Assembly: GCA_964399635.1 (NCBI GenBank) | Contig: CAYNRU010000004.1 | Location: 1-64,000 of the forward strand | Length of the DNA: 64,000 nucleotides | Reading direction: 5' to 3' | Source of the DNA: UBA4615 sp964399635 | GTDB taxonomy: Bacteria; Pseudomonadota; Gammaproteobacteria; Burkholderiales; Burkholderiaceae_E | Part shown: positions 53,588 through 63,153 of the stretch, piece after piece | Layout of the letters: every line of letters begins with the position of its first letter | How positions within the stretch are numbered: position 1 is the first letter of the stretch | Program-made: the position numbers and the translations under genes | The notes under the pieces: generated by a model | Database searches by the model: none | The model's input: only the letters and a program-made list of their open reading frames with translations | Told to the model about the DNA's origin: nothing

Positions 53588-54235
53588 TCAGGCGGCGCGG
53601 GCCGCGTCGGGCTGCTTCGAGGGCTGGGCGGCGTCGAAGGCCGGCAGCTGCATCAGCGCATCGAACACCCGCATCGTCGCCGGGTAGGGCGCGAGGTCGC
53701 ACTCGAAGCGCCTGGCGTTGAAGATCTGCGGCACGATGCAGCAGTCGGCCATCGTCACCGCATCCCCGTGGCAGTAGCGCCCGGTGCCGGGGCGCGCAAG
53801 CTCCGCCTCGTAGGCCGTCAGCCCCTCGGCGATCCAGTGGCGGTACCAGGCGTCGATCGTGGGCTGGTCGTGGCCGAGCTCGCGCTTGAGGTACTTGAGG
53901 ATCCGAAGGTTGTTGACCGGGTGGATCTCGCAGGCCACGAGCTGCGACAGCGAGCGCACGCGCGCGCGGCCAGGGGCGTCGGCGGGCAGGAGCTTCGCGC
54001 CGGGCTTGGTCTCGTCGAGGTACTCGATGATCGCCATCGACTGGCTCAGGCGCAGGTCGCCGTCGATCAGCGTGGGCACGAGGCCCTGCGGGTTGAGCGC
54101 GCGGTAGGCGTCCGAGCGCTGGTCGTCGCCCGGCAGCCAGACGATCTCGGGCGCGTAAGCGATGCCCTTGTGGTTCAGCGCGCAGCGCACCCTGAAGGCG
54201 GCCGAGCTGCGGAAGTAGGTGTGCAGCGTCAGCAT
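53588..54235 (-). CDS. Zeta-class GST: maleylpyruvate isomerase-like
   Basis: This 215-residue zeta-class glutathione S-transferase has the N-terminal LTLHTYFRSSAAFRVRCALN with the SSxxxRV motif, NPQGLVPTLIDGDLRLSQSM and the C-terminal HWIAEGLTAYEAELARPGTG. The family includes maleylacetoacetate isomerase (MaiA) and glutathione-dependent maleylpyruvate isomerase (NagL). Because it starts 1 base after the gentisate dioxygenase, maleylpyruvate is the likely substrate, giving fumarylpyruvate. The fumarylpyruvate hydrolase that completes the route is not in the window. Confidence 0.88.
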   Translation of the reverse strand: MLTLHTYFRSSAAFRVRCALNHKGIAYAPEIVWLPGDDQRSDAYRALNPQGLVPTLIDGDLRLSQSMAIIEYLDETKPGAKLLPADAPGRARVRSLSQLVACEIHPVNNLRILKYLKRELGHDQPTIDAWYRHWIAEGLTAYEAELARPGTGRYCHGDAVTMADCCIVPQIFNARRFECDLAPYPATMRVFDALMQLPAFDAAQPSKQPDAARAA

Positions 54236-54236
54236 G

Positions 54237-55274
54237 TCATTGGCCCTCGTGCTCGCGCCACAGGTGCAGCGCCTGCTGGATCGGCCGGTCCGAGAAGCTG
54301 AACAGCACCGTGTCCTCGCGCGCGTGCAGCCGGTGCCTGTGCCATGACGGGATCACGAAGGTGTCCTTGGGCCCGACCTCGTACGAGGCGTCGTCGAGCT
54401 CGATGCGGGCCGAGCCCTCGACCACCGTGAAGATCGTGCCGTCGGTGCTGCGGTAGGGCGCGCCCGCAAAGCCCGCCGGCAGCCACTGCAGGAACGCGCC
54501 GATGGTGGCGATGGGCGCACCGCCCGTGGCCGGGTTCACATACTGCATCTTGATGCCGTGGCAGGCGTGGCGCGGCCCGCCGGCGAGCGCCGCGAGCGCG
54601 GCCCGCGACCGTCGGTACGGATAGCTGAAGATCGGCGTGACGCCGTTGCGCGGCACGAAGCCCATCGGCAGCATGTTGGCGCCGTAGCGGGCGGCGGCGT
54701 CGCCCTCGGGGCGCGACACCGGCTGCGCCTCGTGCCCGTGGTTCTCGCGAAACTGCGCCCCGAGCATCCGGACCACCGCGATGTCCAGGCCGTCGAGCCA
54801 GGTGACCGGCTGCGTGCCGGGGTTGCCGTGGTCGTGCCAGGTCCACATCGGCGTGACGATGAAGTCGCCCGGCGACATGGTGACGCGCTCGCCGTCGACC
54901 GCGGTGTAGGCGCCCTCGCCGTCCATCACGAAGCGCAGCGCCGACTGCGTGTGGCGGTGCGCGGGCGCGATCTCGCCAGGCAGGATCAGCTGCAGGCCGG
55001 CGTACATGGTGGCGGTGGTCGTGGACTGGCCCCTCAGGCCCGGATTCTCGAGGATGAGGACCCGGCGCTCGGCCTCGCGCGCGGTGATCAGCGACCCCGA
55101 CTCCGACACGAAGGGATGCACGTCCCGCCAGCGCCACAGGGCGGGCACGGCCTCGGTGACCGGCTGCGGCGGCACCAGCGCCGACAGCACCTCCCACAGC
55201 GGCGTGAGCGAGTGCGCGGCGATCCGGTCGTAGTAGGCGCGCCGTGCCGCCGGCTCGTCGATGCGTGCGCTCAT
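54237..55274 (-). CDS. Gentisate 1,2-dioxygenase (double cupin)
   Basis: This 345-residue bicupin has the iron site in the first cupin: GEIAPAHRHTQSALRFVMDG and later VTPMWTWHDHGN. A second cupin follows (DGTIFTVVEGSARIELDD, FVIPSWHRHRLHA). It opens gentisate (2,5-dihydroxybenzoate) to maleylpyruvate. Its start overlaps the stop of the SUMF1-domain gene by 4 bases and the isomerase follows immediately, so the three genes form one message. Gentisate would arise from salicylate or 3-hydroxybenzoate; no such upstream hydroxylase is present here. Confidence 0.92.
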   Translation of the reverse strand: MSARIDEPAARRAYYDRIAAHSLTPLWEVLSALVPPQPVTEAVPALWRWRDVHPFVSESGSLITAREAERRVLILENPGLRGQSTTTATMYAGLQLILPGEIAPAHRHTQSALRFVMDGEGAYTAVDGERVTMSPGDFIVTPMWTWHDHGNPGTQPVTWLDGLDIAVVRMLGAQFRENHGHEAQPVSRPEGDAAARYGANMLPMGFVPRNGVTPIFSYPYRRSRAALAALAGGPRHACHGIKMQYVNPATGGAPIATIGAFLQWLPAGFAGAPYRSTDGTIFTVVEGSARIELDDASYEVGPKDTFVIPSWHRHRLHAREDTVLFSFSDRPIQQALHLWREHEGQ

Positions 55275-56116
55275 GTCCTGGCCCCTCCCGATCGGGTGCG
55301 ATCGAAATCATACTCGCCGCCTTCGGCCCGTCCGGCCCCTCGCGGCGGATAGGCGCAGCGAAACCCGACGTACACCGCGAAGAAGCGCGCGGGCTTGTAC
55401 TGCATGCCGTCGGCGCGCGTCTGCGCGGGGCCGTACCACCACGAGCCGCCCGCGGTGAGGCGCTCGTCGCCACGGGCGTCGGCGAGCCACTCCCACAGGT
55501 TGCCGGCCATCTCGTGCAGGCCGTTGACGCCGGCCGCGGTCGCGCCCGCCGGGGCGTGGCGCTCGAAGCCGTCGGCGGCGCCGGCGAGGTTGGCGCCCCC
55601 CGGGGCGTCGCCGGTCGGGTACGGATAGGTCCGGCCGGTCACGAAGGGCGCGGGCGGCGTCGCACGCCGCTCGGTGTAGGCGGCGCCGACCCATTCATCG
55701 CGGGTCGGCAGCCGCCCGCCCGCCCAGGCGCAGAACGCCGCCGCCTCGAACGCGCTCACGTGCGCGGCCGGATCGTCGGGCCGCGCCGCGCGACCCGACG
55801 GCGCACGGAAGGTCCAGCCCGGCCGGCGCTCCCAGCCCGCGCCCCACTCGAAGCCGCCGCCCTCGCGCTCGGCCGCGGTGGTGGCGCCGGTGGCCTTCAG
55901 GAAGGCGTCGAAGCGCGCGACCGTCACCTCGGTCCGGTCGATCAGGAATCCGCCCAGGTCGACTGCGTCGGCGGGCGGCGCCGCCCGCGCGGCCGGGGCG
56001 AGCGCGGCTGCGCACAGCAGCAGCGCGGCGAACGGCGAGGCACGGGGCGTCGTGCGCCGGGGGCGGGGTGGCGCGTCGACGCGGCGCCGGCGCGAGGGGT
56101 ACAGGGAGGGTCGCAT
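55271..56116 (-). CDS. SUMF1/FGE-domain secreted protein without the catalytic cysteines
   Basis: This 281-residue protein has a signal segment (FAALLLCAAALAPAARA), then the SUMF1 fold: VDLGGFLIDRTEVTVARFDA, HVSAFEAAAFCAWAGGRLPT, NGLHEMAGNLWEWLADARGD, and GFRCAYP. Formylglycine-generating enzymes carry a cysteine pair in the segment after the GGS turn; here it reads GGSWWYGPAQTRADGMQYKP with no cysteine. It is therefore unlikely to make formylglycine and is closer to the binding or ergothioneine-type branches of the fold. It is the first gene of the gentisate unit, overlapping the dioxygenase, which is an unusual partnership. Confidence 0.85.
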   Translation of the reverse strand: MRPSLYPSRRRRVDAPPRPRRTTPRASPFAALLLCAAALAPAARAAPPADAVDLGGFLIDRTEVTVARFDAFLKATGATTAAEREGGGFEWGAGWERRPGWTFRAPSGRAARPDDPAAHVSAFEAAAFCAWAGGRLPTRDEWVGAAYTERRATPPAPFVTGRTYPYPTGDAPGGANLAGAADGFERHAPAGATAAGVNGLHEMAGNLWEWLADARGDERLTAGGSWWYGPAQTRADGMQYKPARFFAVYVGFRCAYPPRGAGRAEGGEYDFDRTRSGGART

Positions 56117-56321
56117 GGGACGATGCTACTCAAACGGCACGGCCGGCCCCGGGGGTGTCCCCGCGCACGGCACGGGCACAGGCACAGGCGCGGACGCTGA
56201 CCCGGCGCGACCCGGCGCCGATGCCGCGGCGCCGCACGACGTGGCGCACCGCCCCACGTATCATGTGTCGGCCAGCCGACCCGCGCGCCAGATCGCCGGG
56301 CGGCCCCGACAGGGAGACACC

Positions 56322-57524
56322 ATGGGCCCCTCACGCCCGCACGCGCTGCTGCTCAACCTCGCGCATCTGCTCGACCACTTCTTCATGCTGATCTTCCCGA
56401 CCGCGGTGCTCGCGATCTCGAAGGAGTGGGGCCTGAGCTTCTCGCAGCTGCTGCCGCTGTCGCTGCCGGCGGTCGCGATCTTCGGGCTCGGCGCGCTGCC
56501 GGCCGGCTGGCTCGCCGACCGCTGGAGCCGGCGCGGGATGATGGCCGTGTTCTTCTTCGGCATCGGCGCGGCGTCGGTCATGGCGGGGCTCGCCCAGAAC
56601 GCGTGGCAGCTGGGCGCGGCGCTCGCGCTGATCGGCGTGTTCGCGGCCATCTACCACCCGGTGGGCATCGCGATGCTGACCATCGGCACGCCCCGGCTCG
56701 GCTGGACGCTCGGCGTCAATGGCGTGTGGGGCAACCTGGGGCTGGGCATCGCCGCGCTGGTGACGGGCCTGATCGTGCAGTTCTTCGACTGGCGCGTCGC
56801 CTTCATCGTGCCGGGCGTCGCCTCGATCGGGCTGGGCTTCGCGTATCTCGCCGCGAGCCGTGGCGCCACCAACGCCGCGTCAGCCAAGAAGGGCGCAAGC
56901 GTCAAGATCCCCCCCGAGCTGATGAAGCGGCTGGTGATCGTGTTCCTCGTGGCGGTGGTGTGCAACGGGCTGCTGTTCCACGCGACCACGGTCTCGATGC
57001 CCAAGCTGTTCGACGAGCGGCTGCGCGGCGTGCTCGACGGCGACGCGGGCCTGGGCGCGATCGGCGCGATCATCGCGGTGGTCTACCTGATCGCCGCGAT
57101 GGCGCAGCTGCTGGTCGGCTCCCTCATTGACCGCATCTCGCTGCGCACCGCGCTGCTGGGCGTGGTCGCGCTGCAGGCCCCGCTGTTCCTGCTGGCGATG
57201 TCCGGCAGCGGCTGGGGGCTGGTCGCGGCCGCGATCGGGATCATGTTCTTCGTGTTCGGCCAGATCCCCATCAACGACGCGATGGTGGCGCGCTACACCA
57301 GCGACCGCTGGCGCGCGCGGGCCTATGGGCTGCGCTACGTGGCGAGCTTCCTGGGCAGCGCGGGCGCGGTGATGCTGGTCTCGACGCTGCATGCGGGCGG
57401 CGGCTTCTCGCAGGTGTTCCTCGCGCTGGCCGGCGTGGCGCTGACCGCGCTCGCCGCGGCGATGCTGCTGCCGCGGATCGGCGAGGCCCCGGCGCCGGCG
57501 GCAGGTGCGTCCGGACGCGTCTGA
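56322..57524 (+). CDS. MFS transporter (fosmidomycin-resistance-like)
   Basis: This 400-residue, 12-helix protein starts NLAHLLDHFFMLIFPTAVLA, a pattern shared with the Fsr/YfcJ-like drug exporter group. Motif A-like AGWLADRWSRRGM follows helix 2, and a charged loop (ASAKKGASVKIPPELMKRL) lies between the halves. It may export a drug or a metabolite. A TATCAT box lies at 56259-56264 and a GGGAGAC sequence before ATG 56322. It stands alone, divergent from the gentisate unit and 127 bases ahead of the peptide-transporter operon. Confidence 0.85.
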   Translation: MGPSRPHALLLNLAHLLDHFFMLIFPTAVLAISKEWGLSFSQLLPLSLPAVAIFGLGALPAGWLADRWSRRGMMAVFFFGIGAASVMAGLAQNAWQLGAALALIGVFAAIYHPVGIAMLTIGTPRLGWTLGVNGVWGNLGLGIAALVTGLIVQFFDWRVAFIVPGVASIGLGFAYLAASRGATNAASAKKGASVKIPPELMKRLVIVFLVAVVCNGLLFHATTVSMPKLFDERLRGVLDGDAGLGAIGAIIAVVYLIAAMAQLLVGSLIDRISLRTALLGVVALQAPLFLLAMSGSGWGLVAAAIGIMFFVFGQIPINDAMVARYTSDRWRARAYGLRYVASFLGSAGAVMLVSTLHAGGGFSQVFLALAGVALTALAAAMLLPRIGEAPAPAAGASGRV

Positions 57525-57569
57525 GGGCGCCGGGGCCGGGCGGCGATCAACCGGGCGCCGGTCCGCTGA

Positions 57570-57597
57570 TGTGCCGGAGCCGGTAAGCTACGGCACA
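57570..57597 (+). promoter_or_regulatory. Inverted repeat ahead of the peptide ABC operon
   Basis: TGTGCCG (57570-57576) and CGGCACA (57591-57597) form a perfect 7-base inverted repeat with a 14-base spacer that contains TAAGCT, a -10-like hexamer. It lies 55 bases ahead of the substrate-binding protein's start and could be an operator. No binding protein can be named. Confidence 0.4.
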
Positions 57598-57651
57598 TGG
57601 CCGCGCCCCAGACCGACGCCGGCGACCGACACTACCCGGAGAATCCGACCG

Positions 57652-59232
57652 ATGATCAGACGCCTCGCCTTCCGCTGGCTCGCCGCCGCCGCGTTCGCGA
57701 CCGCCGGAGCCGCCGCCGTGGCCCAGACCGACGAACTCGTGATCGCGCTCGCCGCGCCGATCTCGTCGCTCGACCCGCACTTCCACAACCTGACCCCCAA
57801 CAACAGCCTCACGAAGCATGTCTTCGAGAACCTGGTCGCCACCGACGCCGCGCAGAACCCGAAGCCGGGGCTCGCCGAGTCCTGGCGCGCGCTCGACCCG
57901 CTGACCTGGGAGGTCAAGCTGCGCCGGGGCGTGAAGTTCCACGACGGCTCGCCCTTCACGGCCGACGACGTGATCGCAACCTACAAGCGCGTGCCGAACG
58001 TGCCCAACAGCCCCGCCGCGTTCACGCTCTTCGTGCGGCCGGTCGTCTCGATCACCGCGACCGATCCGCACACGCTGATCATGAAGACAGCGGTGCCGCA
58101 CCCGCTGCTGCCGCGCGACATGAGCTCGGTGCAGATCATCCCCAAGTCGCTGGTCGACGCGAAGACCGAGGACTTCAACTCGGGCAAGGCGATGATCGGC
58201 ACCGGGCCCTACAAGTTCGTCGAGTACAAGCCCGGTGACCGCGTGATCCTCGCCCGAAACGACGCGTGGTGGGGCGGCCGCACGCCCTGGCCGCGCGTGC
58301 AGTTCAGGATGATCTCGAACAACGCCGGCCGGGTGGCAGCGCTGCTGTCGGGTGACGTCCAGGTGATCGAGAACGTGCCGACCGCCGACATGGAGCGCAT
58401 CAAGTCCGACGCGAAGCTCGCGGTCAGGGGCGCGGTGTCGAACCGCCTGATCTACCTGCACATGGACACCGGCCGCGACAGGAACTCGCCGTTCATCCGT
58501 ACCAGGGACGGCAAGCCGATGGAGGCCAACCCGCTGCGCGACGTCCGCGTGCGCCGGGCGATCTCCAAGGCGCTGAACCGCGACGCGATCGTCGACCGCG
58601 TGATGGAGAAGCAGGCGGTTCCGGCCGGCCAGCTGCTCGCCGACGTGTTCTTCGGCACCAGCCGCAACCTGCCTCCCGAGAAGTTCGACCCGGAGGGCGC
58701 CAAGAAGCTGCTCGCCGAGGCGGGCTACCCCAACGGGTTCCAGATCACGCTGCACGCACCGAACAACCGCTACGTGAACGACGAGAAGATCGCCCAGGCG
58801 GTCGCGCAGTTCCTGACCCGCATCGGCATCGACACCAAGCTCGAGACCATGCCCTCCAACGTGTTCTTCAGCCGCGGCTCGAAGCTCGAGTTCTCGTTCC
58901 TGCTGGCGGGCTGGGCCTCCGAGAGCGGCGACACCTCGTCGCCGCTGCGCTCGCTGCTCGGCACCTTCGACCCGGAGCAGGGGCTGGGCGCGGCCAACCG
59001 CGGCCGCTTCTCCGACCCGGGCCTCGACGCGATGATCACCACCGCGGTCACCCAGGTCGACGACACCAAGCGGCGCATGCTTCTGGCGGCCGCCAGCGAG
59101 AAGGCGGTGTCGCTGATGGGTATCGTGCCGGTGCACTACGAGGTCTCGGTCTGGGGCATGCGCCGCGGCGTCGACTACGCCGCCCGCGCCGACCAGTACA
59201 CCTTCGCCTGGGAAATGAAGCAGGCCAAGTGA
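57652..59232 (+). CDS. ABC importer substrate-binding protein, DppA/OppA type
   Basis: This 526-residue periplasmic protein (SBP family 5) has a signal peptide ending AAAVAQ (residue 25). LVATDAAQNPKPGLAESWRA, FHDGSPFTADDVIATYKR, GTGPYKFVEYKPGDRVIL and the hinge region VRVRRAISKALNRDAIVDRV follow. The family binds di- and oligopeptides but also other cationic or sugar-linked solutes. It opens the operon of two permeases and two ATPases. The downstream gene hints at N-formyl or other acyl amino acids (inference). Confidence 0.93.
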   Translation: MIRRLAFRWLAAAAFATAGAAAVAQTDELVIALAAPISSLDPHFHNLTPNNSLTKHVFENLVATDAAQNPKPGLAESWRALDPLTWEVKLRRGVKFHDGSPFTADDVIATYKRVPNVPNSPAAFTLFVRPVVSITATDPHTLIMKTAVPHPLLPRDMSSVQIIPKSLVDAKTEDFNSGKAMIGTGPYKFVEYKPGDRVILARNDAWWGGRTPWPRVQFRMISNNAGRVAALLSGDVQVIENVPTADMERIKSDAKLAVRGAVSNRLIYLHMDTGRDRNSPFIRTRDGKPMEANPLRDVRVRRAISKALNRDAIVDRVMEKQAVPAGQLLADVFFGTSRNLPPEKFDPEGAKKLLAEAGYPNGFQITLHAPNNRYVNDEKIAQAVAQFLTRIGIDTKLETMPSNVFFSRGSKLEFSFLLAGWASESGDTSSPLRSLLGTFDPEQGLGAANRGRFSDPGLDAMITTAVTQVDDTKRRMLLAAASEKAVSLMGIVPVHYEVSVWGMRRGVDYAARADQYTFAWEMKQAK

Positions 59233-59250
59233 CGCAGGCCGGGTAGCCCG

Positions 59251-60228
59251 ATGCTCGTCTACATCCTGCGCCGGCTGGCGCAGACCGTGCTGGTGCTGGC
59301 AGTCACCTCGGCGCTGGTGTTCGCCGGCATCTTCATGGTGGGCGACCCCATCGAGATGCTGGTCAACCCGCAGGCCGACCAGATCGAAAAGGATCGCGCA
59401 CGCACGGCGCTCGGCCTCGACAGGCCGATGCTCGTGCAATACGGCCTGTTCGTGAAGAACGCTCTGTCGGGCGACCTCGGCATCAGCTTCGTGTACGGTC
59501 GCCCGGCGATGGACGTGATCGTCGAGCGGATGCCCGCCACGCTCGAGCTGGCGGTGCTCGCGATGGTGATCTCGATCGCGGTCGGGATCCCGTTGGGGCT
59601 GTACGCGGGGCTGAAGCCGGACGGCGCGATCTCCAAGGCGATCATGGCCGGCTCGATCGTCGGCTTCTCGCTGCCGACCTTCTGGGTCGGGCTGCTGCTG
59701 ATCATGCTGTTCGCGGTGCAGCTCGGCTGGCTGCCCTCCACCGGACGCGGCCCGACGCTCGACCTGCTGGGCCTGAAGGTCTCGATCCTGACCTGGGAGG
59801 GGCTGCGCCACGCGCTGCTGCCGGCGATCAACCTCGCGCTCTTCAAGCTGTCCCTGATCATCCGGCTGACCCGCGCGCAGGTGCGCGAGAACGTGCTGCT
59901 CGACTACATGCGCTTCGCGCGGGCCAAGGGGCTCTCGCGCAACCGCGTGCTCGGCGTGCACCTCCTCAAGAACATCATGATTCCGCTGGTGACAGTGATC
60001 GGTCTGGAGCTGGGCTCGGTGATCGCGTTCGCGATCGTCACCGAATCCATCTTCGCCTGGCCGGGCATGGGCAAGCTGGTGATCGACTCCATCTTCCAGC
60101 TCGACCGCCCGGTAGTGGTCGCCTACCTCATGATCACCGTGACGTTGTTCATCTTCATCAACCTGGTGGTCGACATCCTGTACTCGGTGCTGGACCCGCG
60201 CGTGCGCCTCGACGCGGCCAAGGTCTGA
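59251..60228 (+). CDS. ABC importer permease, DppB type
   Basis: This 325-residue permease has six predicted helices, starting YILRRLAQTVLVLAVTSALV. The EAA-like coupling loop (DYMRFARAKGLSRNRVLGVH) lies before the last two helices. It contacts an ATPase on the cytoplasmic side and forms the membrane path with the DppC-type partner. It starts 18 bases after the substrate-binding gene. Confidence 0.94.
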   Translation: MLVYILRRLAQTVLVLAVTSALVFAGIFMVGDPIEMLVNPQADQIEKDRARTALGLDRPMLVQYGLFVKNALSGDLGISFVYGRPAMDVIVERMPATLELAVLAMVISIAVGIPLGLYAGLKPDGAISKAIMAGSIVGFSLPTFWVGLLLIMLFAVQLGWLPSTGRGPTLDLLGLKVSILTWEGLRHALLPAINLALFKLSLIIRLTRAQVRENVLLDYMRFARAKGLSRNRVLGVHLLKNIMIPLVTVIGLELGSVIAFAIVTESIFAWPGMGKLVIDSIFQLDRPVVVAYLMITVTLFIFINLVVDILYSVLDPRVRLDAAKV

Positions 60229-60230
60229 CG

Positions 60231-61157
60231 ATGGCCACGCCCTCCGATCGCATCGCCGCCGACGCCGGGCCGCTGCCGCCGGTCGAGACGCCGTGGCGCC
60301 GCTTCGCGTCGCAGTTCGCGTCGTCGCGGCTCGCGCTCGCCGGCCTCGCGCTGCTCGTCGCGGTGCTGCTGCTCGCGGTGCTCGCGCCCTGGATCGCGCC
60401 GCAGAACCCCTACGACCTCGGCAAGCTCGACCTGATGGACGCGCGCCTGCCCCCGGGCTCGGACGCGATGGCGGGCGACCTGCACTACCGGCTCGGCACC
60501 GACGGCCAGGGCCGCGACATGGTGTCGGCGATCCTGTACGGGCTGCGGGTGTCGCTGACCGTGGGCGTAGCGAGCGGCGTGATCGCGCTGAGCCTGGGCG
60601 GGGCCCTGGGCATCCTGGCCGCCTACCTCGGCGGGCGCTTCGAGCAGGTGCTGATGCGCATCGTCGACATCCAGCTCGGGTTCCCGGCGATCCTGGTGGC
60701 GCTGGTGCTGATCGCCACGCTCGGCAAGGGCGTCGACAAGGTGATCGTCGCGCTGGTGACCGTGCAGTGGGCGTACTACGCGCGCACCGCGCGCTCGGCG
60801 GCGCTGGTCGAGCGCGGCAAGGAGTACATGGAGGCGGCGCGCGGGCTGGGGCTCGCGCCGTCGCGCATCGTGCTGCACCACCTGCTGCCCAACGCGCTGC
60901 CGCCGCTGATCGTCGTGGGCACGGTGCAGGTGGCCCACGCGATCGCGCTGGAGGCGACGCTGTCCTTCCTGGGCCTGGGGCTGCCGACCACCGAGCCATC
61001 CCTGGGGCTGCTGATCGCCAACGGCTACGAGTACCTGCTGTCGGGCAAGTACTGGATCTCGGTATACCCGGGCGTTGCGCTCCTGGTGACCATCCTCGCG
61101 ATCAACCTGGTCGGCGACCAGCTGCGCGACGTGCTCAACCCGAGGCTGTCGCGATGA
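60231..61157 (+). CDS. ABC importer permease, DppC type
   Basis: This 308-residue permease has a hydrophilic N-terminus, one helix (LALAGLALLVAVLLLAVLAP), then the transport core with the EAA loop EYMEAARGLGLAPSRIVLHH and LEATLSFLGLGLPTTEPSLG. It starts 2 bases after the DppB-type gene, and its stop overlaps the first ATPase gene by 4 bases. Confidence 0.94.
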   Translation: MATPSDRIAADAGPLPPVETPWRRFASQFASSRLALAGLALLVAVLLLAVLAPWIAPQNPYDLGKLDLMDARLPPGSDAMAGDLHYRLGTDGQGRDMVSAILYGLRVSLTVGVASGVIALSLGGALGILAAYLGGRFEQVLMRIVDIQLGFPAILVALVLIATLGKGVDKVIVALVTVQWAYYARTARSAALVERGKEYMEAARGLGLAPSRIVLHHLLPNALPPLIVVGTVQVAHAIALEATLSFLGLGLPTTEPSLGLLIANGYEYLLSGKYWISVYPGVALLVTILAINLVGDQLRDVLNPRLSR

Positions 61158-62166
61158 GCGGCACGGCGCTGCTGCAGGTCCGCGACCTGGTCACCGAGTT
61201 CGCGTCGCGCGACGGCGCGCTGCGCGCGGTCGACGGCGCGAGCTTCGAGATCGCGCCGGGCGAGGTGCTCGGCCTGGTCGGCGAGTCGGGCTCGGGCAAG
61301 TCGGTCACCGGCTTCTCGATCCTGGGGCTGATCGACCCGCCGGGGCGCATCGCCGCGGGGAGCATCCGCTTCGAGGGGGCCGAGCTGCTGGGCGCGGGCG
61401 ACGAGGCGCTGCGCACGCTGCGCGGCAACCGGATCGCGATGATCTTCCAGGACCCGATGATGACGCTCAACCCGGTCCTGCGGATCGACACGCAGATGAT
61501 CGAGACTGTGCTCGCCCACCAGCGCGTGTCGCGGCGCGCCGCGCGCGAGCGCTGCGCCGACGCGCTGACCCGCGTGGGCATCGCGTCGGCCGGCGAGCGG
61601 CTCGAGCAGTATCCGCACCAGTTCTCGGGCGGCATGCGACAGCGCGTCGCGATCGCGATCGCGCTGCTCAACCGGCCCGCGCTGATCATCGCCGACGAGC
61701 CGACCACCGCGCTCGACGTCACCGTTCAGGGCCAGATCCTGCACGAGATGCAGACCCTGGTGCGCGAGGCGGGCACGGCGCTGCTGTGGATCACGCACGA
61801 CCTCGCGGTGGTCGCCGGCCTCGCCGACCGCGTGGCGGTGATGTACGCCGGGCGCATCGTCGAACAGGGACCGGTGGGCGAGGTGCTCGACGCGCCGCTG
61901 CATCCCTACACCCGCGGCCTGCTCGACTCCGTGCCCGCCAACAACGCGCCGGGCCGGCCGCTGCGCCAGATCCCCGGCATGACGCCGTCGCTGGCCGCGC
62001 TGCCCGCAGGCTGCGCGTTCCGCGGCCGCTGCGGCCAGGCGGGCGAGGACTGCGCGGCCCCGGTGCCGCTGTCGCTGCGGCCCGGGAGCCGCGAGGTGCG
62101 CTGCATCCGGCCGTTGCCCGCGCCGCCGCCCGCGGGCCCCGGCGCCGCCGACGCGCGGGCCGCCGC

Positions 62167-62170
<4 letters not shown>
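61154..62170 (+). CDS. ABC importer ATPase, DppD type
   Basis: This 338-residue ATPase has Walker A GESGSGKS, Q-loop IFQDPMMTLNP, signature FSGGMRQR, Walker B LIIADEPTTALD and the C-terminal oligopeptide domain with CAFRGRCGQAGEDC. That four-cysteine segment is the iron-sulfur-type or zinc-like motif common in Dpp/Opp ATPases. It works as a heterodimer with the next gene's product, with overlaps of 4 bases at each end. The final 15 residues (alanine/proline-rich) are outside the family core. Confidence 0.94.
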
Positions 62171-63149
<979 letters not shown>

Positions 63150-63153
<4 letters not shown>

